NCBI RefSeq assembly: GCF_017874475.1
Contig: NZ_JAGGLO010000001.1
Location: 434,001-498,000, forward strand
Direction of reading: 5' to 3'
Length of the DNA stretch: 64,000 bases
From: Anaerococcus degeneri
Lineage (GTDB): Bacteria; Bacillota; Clostridia; Tissierellales; Peptoniphilaceae
Made by a program: the position numbers and the translations under genes. The notes under the pieces are model-generated. The model ran no database searches and was not told the DNA's origin. It worked only from the letters and a program-made list of their open reading frames with translations. Positions 1 to 8,289 of the stretch are shown in pieces (within the stretch, counting starts at the first letter, position 1; every line of letters begins with the position of its first letter).

Positions 1-1
1 T

Positions 2-703
2 GCTTATTTTCAAAACTTCTCCAATACCTATATGACTTTGGAAGATTTCAAAAAAATTATTGGTGCGTGTAACAAAGATTATGTAGTTGGAATATCAATA
101 GCTACAAGAAGTGACTGCATCACAGAAGATAAGCTAAAATTTTTAAAACAATGGCATGATAAAACTGGTATTGATATTACAATAGAACTAGGACTTCAAA
201 CTGCAAATTATAAGACTTTAAGAATCCTGAATAGGGGTGAAAGTCTCGCAGACTTTATTCTAGCCTGTAATCTAATAAATAAATACGACTTTAGGATATC
301 AACCCATGTGATTTTAGCTTTACCTCGGGATGACATTAGTGATACAATAGAGACAGCAAGGATATTGAATGCCTTGAATGTGAAAGAAGTAAAAATTCAT
401 TCGCTATTTATTGCAAAAAATACAAAACTTGGCCAAATGTATGAAGAAGGTCAAATAACATTACAAAGTAAGGAAGATTACCAAAAAAACGTAATTGAAT
501 TTTTAAGGTACATCGATCCTAACTGTGCGATAGCAAGACTTGTTGGAAGAGCACCTGAAGAAGACACAATTTTCTGTAATTGGGGTAGGTCATGGTGGCT
601 TATCAGGGATGAAATAGTGGATTTTATGATGGAAAATTCTATAGAACAAGGCGATAAAAGTGAAAAAATAATTTATAAAAAAATAAAGGGGGATAAATTA
701 TGA
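2..703 (+). CDS. Radical SAM protein, TIGR01212/YhcC-like, C-terminal part (5' truncated by window)
   Basis: The frame is open from base 2, so the ATG at 32 is internal and the true start lies left of the window. Residues just before that ATG read AYFQNFSNTY, typical of the TIGR01212 radical SAM family (YhcC/YtqA-like), and the tail motif CNWGRSWWLIRDEI also fits. What remains, about 233 residues, covers the second half of the barrel, with IELGLQT and the STHVILALP strand, and the C-terminal domain. The CxxxCxxC iron-sulfur motif would be upstream and is not visible. The family is thought to act on tRNA or protein; its substrate is unsettled. It overlaps the next gene by 4 bases (ATGA), suggesting translational coupling. 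Confidence 0.82.
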   Translation, partial: AYFQNFSNTYMTLEDFKKIIGACNKDYVVGISIATRSDCITEDKLKFLKQWHDKTGIDITIELGLQTANYKTLRILNRGESLADFILACNLINKYDFRISTHVILALPRDDISDTIETARILNALNVKEVKIHSLFIAKNTKLGQMYEEGQITLQSKEDYQKNVIEFLRYIDPNCAIARLVGRAPEEDTIFCNWGRSWWLIRDEIVDFMMENSIEQGDKSEKIIYKKIKGDKL

Positions 704-1128
704 TTTATTTAGTTGTAGGAGAACAAGGAACTGGTAAAACAAAATATCTTGTTGAGGAAGCAAACCACGAAAAAGAAGTTGGAAACGCAAACATAGTATT
801 TGTAGATACTGATGATAGCCAGGTAAGAATTCTTGATCACAAGATTAGACTAATCAATGCAAAGAGCTACAAAATTAGAAATACCGAAGCTTTAATAGGA
901 TTCATTTCTGGAATTCTTGCTCGTGACTATGATATAGGAAAAATTTATATTGATGGAATATATGATGTTGTTGATATAAATGAGGAAAATATCAAAGACC
1001 TAATTGAAAGATTAAATGCTCTATCAGAATATTCTAAATCAGATATTTATCTAGGATTAGATTGGAAAAAAGAAGACGTTCCTCAAATAGCCCAATCAGA
1101 AATTATTGAACTTAAATTAGAGGATTAA
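700..1128 (+). CDS. Small P-loop ATP-binding protein of unknown role
   Basis: A 142-residue protein opening with a clear Walker A motif, GEQGTGKTK, at about residues 7-15. A hydrophobic strand ending in acid, KIYIDGIYD at about 86-94, is a candidate Walker B. The rest is an alpha/beta sequence with no signal peptide or membrane segment. The start ATG overlaps the stop of the radical SAM gene, with a purine-rich AAGGGGG ribosome binding site just upstream, so the two are co-translated. I do not recognise a named family. The length suggests a minimal NTPase core without accessory domains. Nucleotide binding is well supported; any cellular role is not. A strong terminator follows the stop codon. 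Confidence 0.7.
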   Translation: MIYLVVGEQGTGKTKYLVEEANHEKEVGNANIVFVDTDDSQVRILDHKIRLINAKSYKIRNTEALIGFISGILARDYDIGKIYIDGIYDVVDINEENIKDLIERLNALSEYSKSDIYLGLDWKKEDVPQIAQSEIIELKLED

Positions 1129-1131
1129 TTT

Positions 1132-1157
1132 AAACCGTCTCTTTGAGACGGTTTTTT
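1132..1157 (+). terminator. Intrinsic terminator
   Basis: Perfect 10-bp stem, AAACCGTCTC (1132-1141) and GAGACGGTTT (1145-1154), with a TTT loop and a T run to 1157. It ends the radical SAM/P-loop operon. The next start codon lies only 4 bases past the T run. Confidence 0.88.
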
Positions 1158-1160
1158 ATT

Positions 1161-1706
1161 ATGATTGTTGAAAAGAAAAAATTAGATTTATTTGAAAGTT
1201 GGAGAATAGAATCTATCGACTTATTATCTGATAAAAAGATAAATAAAGATGAATTTTTAAATAGGAACTATAAGTTTTTAACTAACCTAGGTCTTAAACC
1301 TTTTTCCAATATTAGGGAACTTGAAGAAGCAATATATAATTATCAATATTATAATATAATGGCTAAATTTGCAAATGCAAAAGCATTTAAATATCAAAAT
1401 TCACCTAAAAAGAAAAAAATCCATACAAGACTTATCAATGACAGGGAAAATTTTTACTATCTTAAAGATTTGGCAACAGACTCACTAATTGATATGGTTG
1501 AACCAGAAAACATAGAATCTTATTTTATTAGTCTAAAGTCAAAGAGACTTACTGGTGAAATTTTTGAAATATCAATAAAATCATGCAATAAGTTGATACT
1601 CCACTCTAAGAATAAAAAAATACTAAATAAGTTAAGGCAAAAAAATGTTTTTTGCGAGGAAATTAGAGAGTCTATTATAGATTCATATGTAAACAGAAGT
1701 TATTAG
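1161..1706 (+). CDS. Hypothetical cytoplasmic protein, 181 aa
   Basis: A basic, lysine- and asparagine-rich protein with no signal peptide, transmembrane segment or motif I recognise. The central stretch, about residues 76-83, holds a Lys cluster (SPKKKKIH), which could bind nucleic acid, but that is only a guess. I chose the ATG at 1161 because the in-frame ATG at 1143 lies inside the upstream terminator hairpin. There is no convincing Shine-Dalgarno sequence before 1161, where the preceding bases are the terminator T run. It is followed after one base by the RluA-type synthase gene, so the two are probably one transcript. Confidence 0.6.
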   Translation: MIVEKKKLDLFESWRIESIDLLSDKKINKDEFLNRNYKFLTNLGLKPFSNIRELEEAIYNYQYYNIMAKFANAKAFKYQNSPKKKKIHTRLINDRENFYYLKDLATDSLIDMVEPENIESYFISLKSKRLTGEIFEISIKSCNKLILHSKNKKILNKLRQKNVFCEEIRESIIDSYVNRSY

Positions 1707-1707
1707 A

Positions 1708-2661
1708 ATGATAGAAATAATAATAAGCAAAAACCAAGCTAATCAAAGGTTTGATAGGTTTTTACGAAAATATTTTGAAAATGCACCACTTTCGGTAATT
1801 TTAAAAAATATCAGAAAAAAGAATTTTAAAATCAATAATAAAAGGGCAAAAAATAATGATTTCGTCTACGAAGGAGATGTAGTTAAGATGTATATCTCAG
1901 ACGAAAATTATAATGAATGGCTAACAAAGACTGATTTTAAGCCAGGTGATTTTAATTTAGATATAGTATATGAAGATGATAATATTATTATAATGGACAA
2001 AGACTACGGCGAGTTAACCCATGCTGCAAGTAAAGATGACTATGGCAATAACCTAGTTGATAATATGCTATCTTATCTTTATAAAACTAAATCTTTTGAT
2101 ATGTCTGATAAGACATTTAAACCTGCAGTGGTAAACAGACTTGATAGAAATACTGCTGGTCTTGTTATTGGCGCTAAAAATAGTGAAGCTCTTAGGATTC
2201 TAAATAAAACTATAAAAGAAAATAAAATAGATAAATACTATCTTACCTTGGTATCAGGTGAAATTAGGAATGATTTTAAAATCGATAGTACTATTTCAAA
2301 AAATAAAAACAAAAACAAGGTTAAAAAGAGCAATGAAGGCAAAAATATACTTACATATTTTAAAGCCTTGGAAACAAATGGAGATTACTCTTTTATAGAG
2401 TGTAAGCTAATTACTGGTAGGACCCACCAAATAAGATATTCGCTTAGAGAAAATGGAACACCAGTTTTAGGAGATAGAAAGTATGGCTTTAAGCAAGTAA
2501 ATGCTAAAATAAGGGATAAGTTCGGAATTAATAATCAAATTCTATTATCCTACAAAATAGTATTTCCTGAAATTAAGGGTTTAGAATATTTAGCTGGCAA
2601 GGAATTTCTATCAAAGAAATATGACGACATGGTTAAATTAAAAGAAAAAATAATGAAATAA
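1708..2661 (+). CDS. RluA-family pseudouridine synthase with N-terminal S4 domain
   Basis: A 317-residue protein isomerising uridine to pseudouridine in rRNA or tRNA. The N-terminal 65 residues look like an S4 RNA-binding domain (RFDRFLRKYF, KNFKINNKRAKNNDFVYEGD). The catalytic motif reads NRLDRNTAGL at about residues 146-155; the Asp nucleophile is kept, but the first residue is Asn where the family usually has His. The later motif GRTHQIRYSL is intact, at about residue 238. The start lies 1 base after the previous stop and has only a weak ribosome binding site, suggesting coupling. Length and S4 domain fit the RluC/RluD branch. Which uridine it modifies cannot be read from the sequence. Confidence 0.88.
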   Translation: MIEIIISKNQANQRFDRFLRKYFENAPLSVILKNIRKKNFKINNKRAKNNDFVYEGDVVKMYISDENYNEWLTKTDFKPGDFNLDIVYEDDNIIIMDKDYGELTHAASKDDYGNNLVDNMLSYLYKTKSFDMSDKTFKPAVVNRLDRNTAGLVIGAKNSEALRILNKTIKENKIDKYYLTLVSGEIRNDFKIDSTISKNKNKNKVKKSNEGKNILTYFKALETNGDYSFIECKLITGRTHQIRYSLRENGTPVLGDRKYGFKQVNAKIRDKFGINNQILLSYKIVFPEIKGLEYLAGKEFLSKKYDDMVKLKEKIMK

Positions 2662-2671
2662 TGAGGGAGAA

Positions 2672-3571
2672 ATGGAAAAAGTAATTGGAATTGATATAGG
2701 CGGAACAAAAATAAATGCCTGCTTAGTAGATGAAGAAGGAAATATCATTGAAAGGCACATGATGGATACAGAGGCTAATAAGGGCAGAGATGTAGTTCTT
2801 GAAAATATTAAGAAAGCAATCCATAGTCTTTCATATGAAAAAGCTAGTGCTATAGGTATAGGTACTCCTGGTTTTATTGATTCTGATAGAGGTATAGTCA
2901 CTTTTGCCGGAAATATCAATGGATGGACAGGTCTTAACCTTAAAGAGGCAATAGAGTCATATATGGACATGCCTGTATTTGTTGAAAATGATGCTAATAT
3001 TGCCTTAGTAGCTGAAAAATGGATAGGTGCATGTAAGGATTGTGAAAATGTTGTTATGATAACACTAGGAACAGGTCTTGGTGGTGCGATTATAACAAAA
3101 GATGGTGGTCTACTTTCAGGTGCTCACTTTCAAGGTGCTGAACTTGGCCATGTGATGCTCCATCCAGGCGGAAACTATTGTACTTGTGGTCAATATGGCT
3201 GTGCTGAGGCTTATTGTGCAGGTCCAGCTATAAGTGAAGATTATTTCAGACTTACAGGTAAAAGATTAACTGGCAAAGAGATTTTTGCCTTAGTGGATGA
3301 AGATGAAAAGGCTAAGGAAGTTTTAGAGAATTATCAATCAAATTTAGCTTACTTTTTAACTTCTCTTAGAAATATTTTCGATCCAGAGGCAATTGTTATT
3401 GGTGGTGGAGTAATAAATTCTAAAGATATTTGGTGGGATGGAACTATTGAAAAATTTAAATCCTACTGTAATAAACCATACAATATTGATATTAGACCAG
3501 CAGAATTTTTAAATGATGCGGGCGTAATAGGTGCTGCAAAGATCGCCTTTGAGAGGATGGGTAATGAATAA
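2672..3571 (+). CDS. ROK-family glucokinase
   Basis: A 299-residue ROK kinase, probably phosphorylating glucose or a related hexose with ATP in the cytoplasm. The N-terminal phosphate-binding loop is IGIDIGGTKINACLVD. The catalytic region shows VENDANIALVAEKW and the ROK zinc signature CTCGQYGCAEAYC at about residues 169-181, with GAELGHVMLHPGG just before it. A second ATP-binding motif, AIVIGGGVI, lies near residue 243. GAGGGAGAA precedes the ATG. Its end overlaps the response-regulator start by 8 bases, so sugar kinase and two-component system are in one transcript. ROK also includes NagC-type repressors, but no helix-turn-helix precedes the kinase here. Glucose specificity is inferred. Confidence 0.86.
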   Translation: MEKVIGIDIGGTKINACLVDEEGNIIERHMMDTEANKGRDVVLENIKKAIHSLSYEKASAIGIGTPGFIDSDRGIVTFAGNINGWTGLNLKEAIESYMDMPVFVENDANIALVAEKWIGACKDCENVVMITLGTGLGGAIITKDGGLLSGAHFQGAELGHVMLHPGGNYCTCGQYGCAEAYCAGPAISEDYFRLTGKRLTGKEIFALVDEDEKAKEVLENYQSNLAYFLTSLRNIFDPEAIVIGGGVINSKDIWWDGTIEKFKSYCNKPYNIDIRPAEFLNDAGVIGAAKIAFERMGNE

Positions 3572-4259
3572 TAAAATCTTGATTCTAGATGATGAAGATC
3601 CAATAAGACAATTTATGAAAATAAACCTTGACTACCAAGGCTATCAAACTGTAGAAGCTGCTAGTGGAGAAGAAGCTTTAAAGATTTTCGATGAAGAAAA
3701 ACCAGCAGTTGCTATCCTTGATATTATGCTTCCAGGTATAAGTGGTTATGAAGTTTGTGAGAAAATCAGAGATAAGTCTCCAATGACTGGAATTATTATG
3801 GTTTCTGCCAAAAGTCAAGATATAGATAAAATTTTAGGCCTTGAAAAGGGTGCAGATGATTATATTATAAAACCATTTAACCCTCAGGAATTAATTCTAA
3901 GAGTTAAATCTTTAATGAGAAGGGTAAATTTGAATCCAGCTGGGGGAAGTGCAGATGAAGCAAAAAGTATTACAGATGGCCCTTTTACCTTAGATATTTA
4001 TTCTAAAACTTTTTTCAAAAATGAACAGGAAATAGATGTAACTCCAACAGAATTTACAATTCTTGAATATTTTATCAAAAATAAGGGTAAGGCTATGACC
4101 AGGGATGAAATAATGAAAGAAACTTGGGGTGATAATTATAGCAATGATACTAAAATTGTTGACGTGAATATTAGAAGAATAAGAGCTAAGATTGAGGAAA
4201 ATCCTGCGAAACCAGAATTTATTGAAACTGTTTGGGGAACCGGATATAGATGGAAATAG
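3564..4259 (+). CDS. OmpR/PhoB-family response regulator
   Basis: A 231-residue two-domain regulator. The receiver domain, residues 1-118, has the acidic pair DDED near the N-terminus, the phospho-acceptor Asp in AILDIMLPG (about residue 54) and the Lys in IIKPFNPQELILRVKSLMRR. The C-terminal winged helix, about 130-230, ends in the typical VDVNIRRIRAKIEENP and ETVWGTGYRWK. I placed the start at ATG 3564, preceded by GAGAGG at a good distance, rather than at the upstream in-frame codon inside the kinase gene. It overlaps the histidine kinase by 10 bases, so that kinase is its likely partner. Confidence 0.93.
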   Translation: MNNKILILDDEDPIRQFMKINLDYQGYQTVEAASGEEALKIFDEEKPAVAILDIMLPGISGYEVCEKIRDKSPMTGIIMVSAKSQDIDKILGLEKGADDYIIKPFNPQELILRVKSLMRRVNLNPAGGSADEAKSITDGPFTLDIYSKTFFKNEQEIDVTPTEFTILEYFIKNKGKAMTRDEIMKETWGDNYSNDTKIVDVNIRRIRAKIEENPAKPEFIETVWGTGYRWK

Positions 4260-5716
4260 GAAAAAGTTTTAAAAAAACTAAAGAAACAACTAAAAATTTA
4301 ATAGAGTCAAAAAGCATTAAGTATACTGTTATAAAGATAATAATGCTTTTTGTACTCACTATTGTAATCGGCTTTGAGATTTTTGCTTATAATTCAATTA
4401 AAAATTACTATGAATCTTCCCTAATTTCTTCAATGAAAAACCAAGCTAGGATAAGTCAGCTACAATACTCCTCATATATGTCAAGGTATGACCTTCAAGA
4501 AGTTATAATCGGAGATAAGAATTTATTTTATAGACAAAATAACAGTCAGGTCCAAATTCTTGACAACTCAGGAGTGGTCTTATTTGACTCAATCGCATCT
4601 TCTGAGATAGGCTCTGTACTTAATACTTTAGATGTAATAGAGGCAAAGGAAGGTGGGACAGGAATAAATAAGGATACAAATATTGACTCAAATGAGCAGG
4701 TCCTATCAATTTCTTATCCGTTGAAAGCATCTGACCAACAAGTAGGAATCCTAAGGCTTACAAGCTCTATGGATAGGGTAAATAAGCAAATCAATAAGGA
4801 TGTATTTATATATTTTTTATTCGGAATTATTATAAGCATTTTAGCCTTATTAGTATCCTTTATAGCTGTAAAAAGTTTTGTTAAGCCAATAAAAAAATTA
4901 ATTGGTGTATCAGAGGTACTCGCCCAAGGTGACTATTCAATAAAGGCTGATGATTCCAGAGGCGATGAGATATCTGAACTCGCTTCAACAATTAACCTTT
5001 TGAGCGAAAATATTGTTAAGAGAGAAGATATGAAAAATGAATTCATATCTTCTGTATCACATGAATTAAGAACACCTTTAACATCAATTAAAGGTTGGGC
5101 TATAACTCTACAATCGGAAACTATTCAAAAAGATCCAGATATGGTTAGCCAAGGACTTAAGATTATAGAATCAGAAGGCGATAGACTTTCGATGATGGTT
5201 GAAGATTTGCTTGATTTTTCTAGGCTATCTTCGAGTACTTTTAAATATGAAAAAGAAAAAATTGACATAGTGGATTTAGTTAAGCAAGTCCACACTCAAC
5301 TTTCACCAAGGTGTCAATCAGATGGCATTAAATTTACCTTCACAACTTACTATAAGTCTTTATTTATAAATGCAGATACTAATAGGATGAAAGAAGTGTT
5401 TATAAATATTATAGATAATGCTATTAAATTTACAGATTTAGGTGGAAATATAGATATAGTTATAGATTTATATGATAATGACATTGAAATAAGTGTTAAA
5501 GACGATGGAGAGGGCATAAAAGAAGACGAAATTGCTTTTGTTGCTAGTAAATTTTATAAGGGCTCTTCATCTAAATCACAAACAGGTCTAGGACTTTCGA
5601 TTTGTGAAGAAATAGTAAAAGCTCATGATGGAAAGCTTATTATAAAGTCAAAATATGGAATGGGAACAGTTGTTAGCGTAGTATTACCGAGGTTAGAAGA
5701 TGAAAAGACTATTTAA
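4250..5716 (+). CDS. Membrane sensor histidine kinase
   Basis: A 488-residue kinase. One transmembrane helix at about 27-48, an extracytoplasmic sensing region of about 130 residues, and a second helix at about 184-206. A HAMP domain follows (VKPIKKLIGVSEVLAQGDYS), then HisKA with the phosphorylated His in SSVSHELRTPLTSIKG (about residue 270). The HATPase domain has the N box NIIDNAIKFT, G1 DDGEGI and G2 GLGLSI. The overall plan is like PhoR/WalK, but there is no PAS domain. It overlaps the regulator upstream and the lipoprotein gene downstream, so signal perception may involve that lipoprotein. The ligand is unknown. Confidence 0.92.
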   Translation: MEIGKSFKKTKETTKNLIESKSIKYTVIKIIMLFVLTIVIGFEIFAYNSIKNYYESSLISSMKNQARISQLQYSSYMSRYDLQEVIIGDKNLFYRQNNSQVQILDNSGVVLFDSIASSEIGSVLNTLDVIEAKEGGTGINKDTNIDSNEQVLSISYPLKASDQQVGILRLTSSMDRVNKQINKDVFIYFLFGIIISILALLVSFIAVKSFVKPIKKLIGVSEVLAQGDYSIKADDSRGDEISELASTINLLSENIVKREDMKNEFISSVSHELRTPLTSIKGWAITLQSETIQKDPDMVSQGLKIIESEGDRLSMMVEDLLDFSRLSSSTFKYEKEKIDIVDLVKQVHTQLSPRCQSDGIKFTFTTYYKSLFINADTNRMKEVFINIIDNAIKFTDLGGNIDIVIDLYDNDIEISVKDDGEGIKEDEIAFVASKFYKGSSSKSQTGLGLSICEEIVKAHDGKLIIKSKYGMGTVVSVVLPRLEDEKTI

Positions 5717-7184
5717 ATTATTATTAATTTCTACTTTAGCAATAATTTTTTCATCTTGTATAAATGCTTATAAAGATGATCTTAGCGATTTGATACAAAC
5801 ACCTAAGCAGAATAACCCAATAATTGAGGGAACTTGGGAAGTTGTCGAAGTAAAGGGAAACAATTCTGAAGATGAATCAAATAATATTAAATTAGGCGAT
5901 AAATTATATGTAAATAAAAATTTAGTAGCCATAAATGATTCTTATGCCTTTCCACCAACTTTTAATTCAAAGTATGTTAAACTATCAGATTATTTAAAGA
6001 ATAGGGGAATAGATACTAAACCTGACTTCAAAGATAGAAATGTAACTGTAATTAATGCATCTCAGGGACAACTATTTTCCAGAGATTTAATTATTACTGG
6101 TGATAAATATTTATTTTTGATTAAAGATGAAAATATTATAAGTCTAAAGAAAATTTCAGAAATAGTCGACTCTAAAATCCAAGATACCTACGCAAAACTT
6201 GCGTCTAAGGAGAGAACAACGACTGATGAGGGTGAAGATATAGATGAGGATTTGTCGCTCCTCCTAGGTGTAAGAGAGAGGATTGATCCAGAAAGTGATA
6301 ATCCCCTTTATAAGTATTACACATATTTAATCAGAATAGAGCCAGACGATACGATTAAGTATCAAAAGGCTGAGGATGTTTTTATTAAAAACCAAGATGA
6401 GTATTGGCGAGTATCCTTGGATTTAAATAATTTTACAGATCTTTATGATGAGATTAGAGCATATCCAATTAAGATTAGAGAAAAAGAAAATGATGAATTA
6501 CTTTTAAAAAATTACACTTTTAAAGATATAAATTTAAATATGAGGCTAAATTTCGTATCAAAAGATTTTATATCAATAGATTATACAAACAAAGATAACT
6601 CAAATCCTGTCAGAAAGTATGCTCTGATAGAAACAAATAATATAGCTGAAAATAAATTTATGTCTATAGAAGAGTTCACAGGCGAAGACCAAAGTGATTT
6701 AATTTTTAAAGAAAAAGTTAAAGATGAAATCAATAAAAACTTCCCAAAATCAAATATTAATGATTTTAAATTTGACAATACAAATTTTGGTATAGTTAGA
6801 AATCAGGGGATATGGGCTTTCCAATCTTCAATCTTCAAGGGAAATAGTGATGAGTTTGTCCAAAATTTCTTTAATATGGATATAGCTATAGGAGATTCGA
6901 TTTTAAATCCTGGAAATTCTATAATAAATAGGGATCAAGTCTATAATATAAATACACAATTTAAAGACTATTTAGTTTTAGCAAACCAAAGATATGTCCT
7001 TATTCAAACACCAGATGAAATATTAATTCATAGGATAAGAGATGGTATAATAGAAAAGACACCTGTCTATGCTATTGCTACTCGAGTTCCAGCTACTATA
7101 ATTAGTATTGATCAATATCTAGGATCAAATGCAAGTGATGTAGAAAAGGCATTTGAAAAGTATAATTTTATAATAGAAAAATAA
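5700..7184 (+). CDS. Putative lipoprotein linked to the two-component system, 494 aa
   Basis: The N-terminus has two basic residues, a hydrophobic core and then FSSC, with Cys20 as the probable lipidated residue; Phe at -3 is not the usual Leu. The mature part is hydrophilic and beta-rich. An early segment, EGTWEVVEVKG, and a later one, NQGIWAFQSSIFKG near residue 365, look like starts of two related lipocalin-like beta domains, but this is a weak resemblance. I recognise no named family. The start codon lies inside the last codons of the histidine kinase gene (17-base overlap), so expression is tied to the sensor. It may be a sensory accessory, in the way YycH/YycI act on WalK, or simply a target of the system. 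Confidence 0.7.
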   Translation: MKRLFKLLLISTLAIIFSSCINAYKDDLSDLIQTPKQNNPIIEGTWEVVEVKGNNSEDESNNIKLGDKLYVNKNLVAINDSYAFPPTFNSKYVKLSDYLKNRGIDTKPDFKDRNVTVINASQGQLFSRDLIITGDKYLFLIKDENIISLKKISEIVDSKIQDTYAKLASKERTTTDEGEDIDEDLSLLLGVRERIDPESDNPLYKYYTYLIRIEPDDTIKYQKAEDVFIKNQDEYWRVSLDLNNFTDLYDEIRAYPIKIREKENDELLLKNYTFKDINLNMRLNFVSKDFISIDYTNKDNSNPVRKYALIETNNIAENKFMSIEEFTGEDQSDLIFKEKVKDEINKNFPKSNINDFKFDNTNFGIVRNQGIWAFQSSIFKGNSDEFVQNFFNMDIAIGDSILNPGNSIINRDQVYNINTQFKDYLVLANQRYVLIQTPDEILIHRIRDGIIEKTPVYAIATRVPATIISIDQYLGSNASDVEKAFEKYNFIIEK

Positions 7185-7194
7185 GATTGACTAA

Positions 7195-7220
7195 ATTAGC
7201 TAACATTTGCTAATATTTTA
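7195..7220 (+). terminator. Weak terminator-like hairpin
   Basis: ATTAGC (7195-7200) pairs with GCTAAT (7209-7214) across an 8-base loop, followed by ATTTTATT. The stem is short and AT-rich, so termination is probably partial at best. The rdgB ribosome binding site follows directly. Confidence 0.35.
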
Positions 7221-7232
7221 TTAGGAGATATG

Positions 7233-7829
7233 ATGAAACTAGTTTTTGCAAGTAATAATATAAATAAATTAGAACAAGTAAAATTGCTTTTAGATAATGA
7301 TAAGGTACTCATGCCAAAAGATGTTGGCGTTGAGGGATTTGATGTTATTGAAGATGGGCTTACTCTTAAGGAAAATGCCTTTAAAAAAGCAAATGAACTA
7401 TATAAATTAACTAAAAAAAGAATTTTCGCTGATGATACAGGTCTTTTTGTTAAGGCTATTGACAATAGGCCGGGCATCTATGCCCATAGGTATGCAGGTG
7501 AAAATGCCACAGATAAGGATAATAGAGACAAGCTTTTAGAAGAATTATCTGATAAGAATAACCGCGATGCTTACTTTTTAACGGTAATATGCTTTATAGA
7601 TGAAGACGGCAATGACTATTATTTTGAGGGAAGACTTGATGGAACAATCTCTGAGACTGAGCTTGGTGATGGCGGATTTGGCTATGACAAAATTTTTTAT
7701 GTTAAAGAATATAAAAAAAGCTTGGGCCAAATGGATATAAACTTTAAAAATCAAATCAGTCACAGAGGACTTGCTATGAAGGAATTTAAAAAGTTCCTGG
7801 AAGAAAATTATGAAAATTTTAATAACTAG
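7233..7829 (+). CDS. rdgB: XTP/dITP diphosphatase (HAM1/RdgB)
   Basis: A 198-residue house-cleaning pyrophosphatase that hydrolyses dITP, XTP and other deaminated purine nucleotides to monophosphates, keeping them out of DNA and RNA. Diagnostic motifs are FASNNINKLEQVK at the N-terminus, the metal site ADDTGLFVKAIDNRPGIYAHRYAG region, and GDGGFGYDKIF for base recognition, with SHRGLAMKEF near the end. ATG codons lie at 7230 and 7233; I prefer 7233 because AGGAG at 7223-7227 is then 5 bases away rather than 2. It overlaps the phosphodiesterase gene by 20 bases, the usual rdgB-yfcE pairing in Firmicutes. Confidence 0.95.
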   Translation: MKLVFASNNINKLEQVKLLLDNDKVLMPKDVGVEGFDVIEDGLTLKENAFKKANELYKLTKKRIFADDTGLFVKAIDNRPGIYAHRYAGENATDKDNRDKLLEELSDKNNRDAYFLTVICFIDEDGNDYYFEGRLDGTISETELGDGGFGYDKIFYVKEYKKSLGQMDINFKNQISHRGLAMKEFKKFLEENYENFNN

Positions 7830-8280
7830 CGATACACATGGCTACTATGAGAGAATTTCTGACCTAATAATAGACCAAGGCGACTTTGACCTAATGATCC
7901 ATGCAGGTGATGGAGTAGAAGATTGCAAAAATATTAAATATGAAACTGGCATTGACTATTATGTCGTTAAAGGAAATAATGATTTTTTTTCTAATGAGCC
8001 ATATAATAAGATTCTTGAAGTGGCCGGCTATAAGATATTTTTAACCCATGGCCACAAAGAAAATGTTGACTATTCTTTGGCTGGATTAATTGAAAAAGCT
8101 GAATCTTTTGCTTGTGACATAGCTATATTTGGACATATTCATAGGTATGTTGAATTAAATAGGTCAGGGATTTTGATTTTAAATCCCGGATCACCATTTT
8201 TGCCAAGAGATGGTGTTCCCTCTGCAATGATTATGACCATAGATGATGACCTTAGAATTGAAAAAGTCTTACTGGATTAA
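7810..8280 (+). CDS. YfcE/MJ0936-family metallophosphoesterase
   Basis: A 156-residue calcineurin-like phosphodiesterase. All metal-binding blocks are visible in order: ITSDTHG, IHAGDGVED, VKGNNDF, FLTHGHKENV and IFGHIHR, followed by NPGSPFLPR. This set defines the small two-metal YfcE/YsnB proteins, which hydrolyse model phosphodiesters; the natural substrate is unclear. It is cytoplasmic, without signal peptide or membrane segment. It starts inside the 3' end of rdgB, so the two are coupled, and is followed after 9 bases by a membrane protein gene. Confidence 0.92.
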   Translation: MKILITSDTHGYYERISDLIIDQGDFDLMIHAGDGVEDCKNIKYETGIDYYVVKGNNDFFSNEPYNKILEVAGYKIFLTHGHKENVDYSLAGLIEKAESFACDIAIFGHIHRYVELNRSGILILNPGSPFLPRDGVPSAMIMTIDDDLRIEKVLLD

Positions 8281-8289
8281 GGAGAAAAT

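Noticed and set aside
1143-1160. An upstream in-frame ATG for the hypothetical gene at 1161
   Set aside because: It lies in the loop of the terminator hairpin, so it would be poorly accessible and is an unlikely start.
2638-2970. A 110-codon - strand frame opposite the ROK kinase start
   Set aside because: The + strand kinase is clearly coding, with domain motifs throughout; the - strand frame has no ribosome binding site or recognisable domain.
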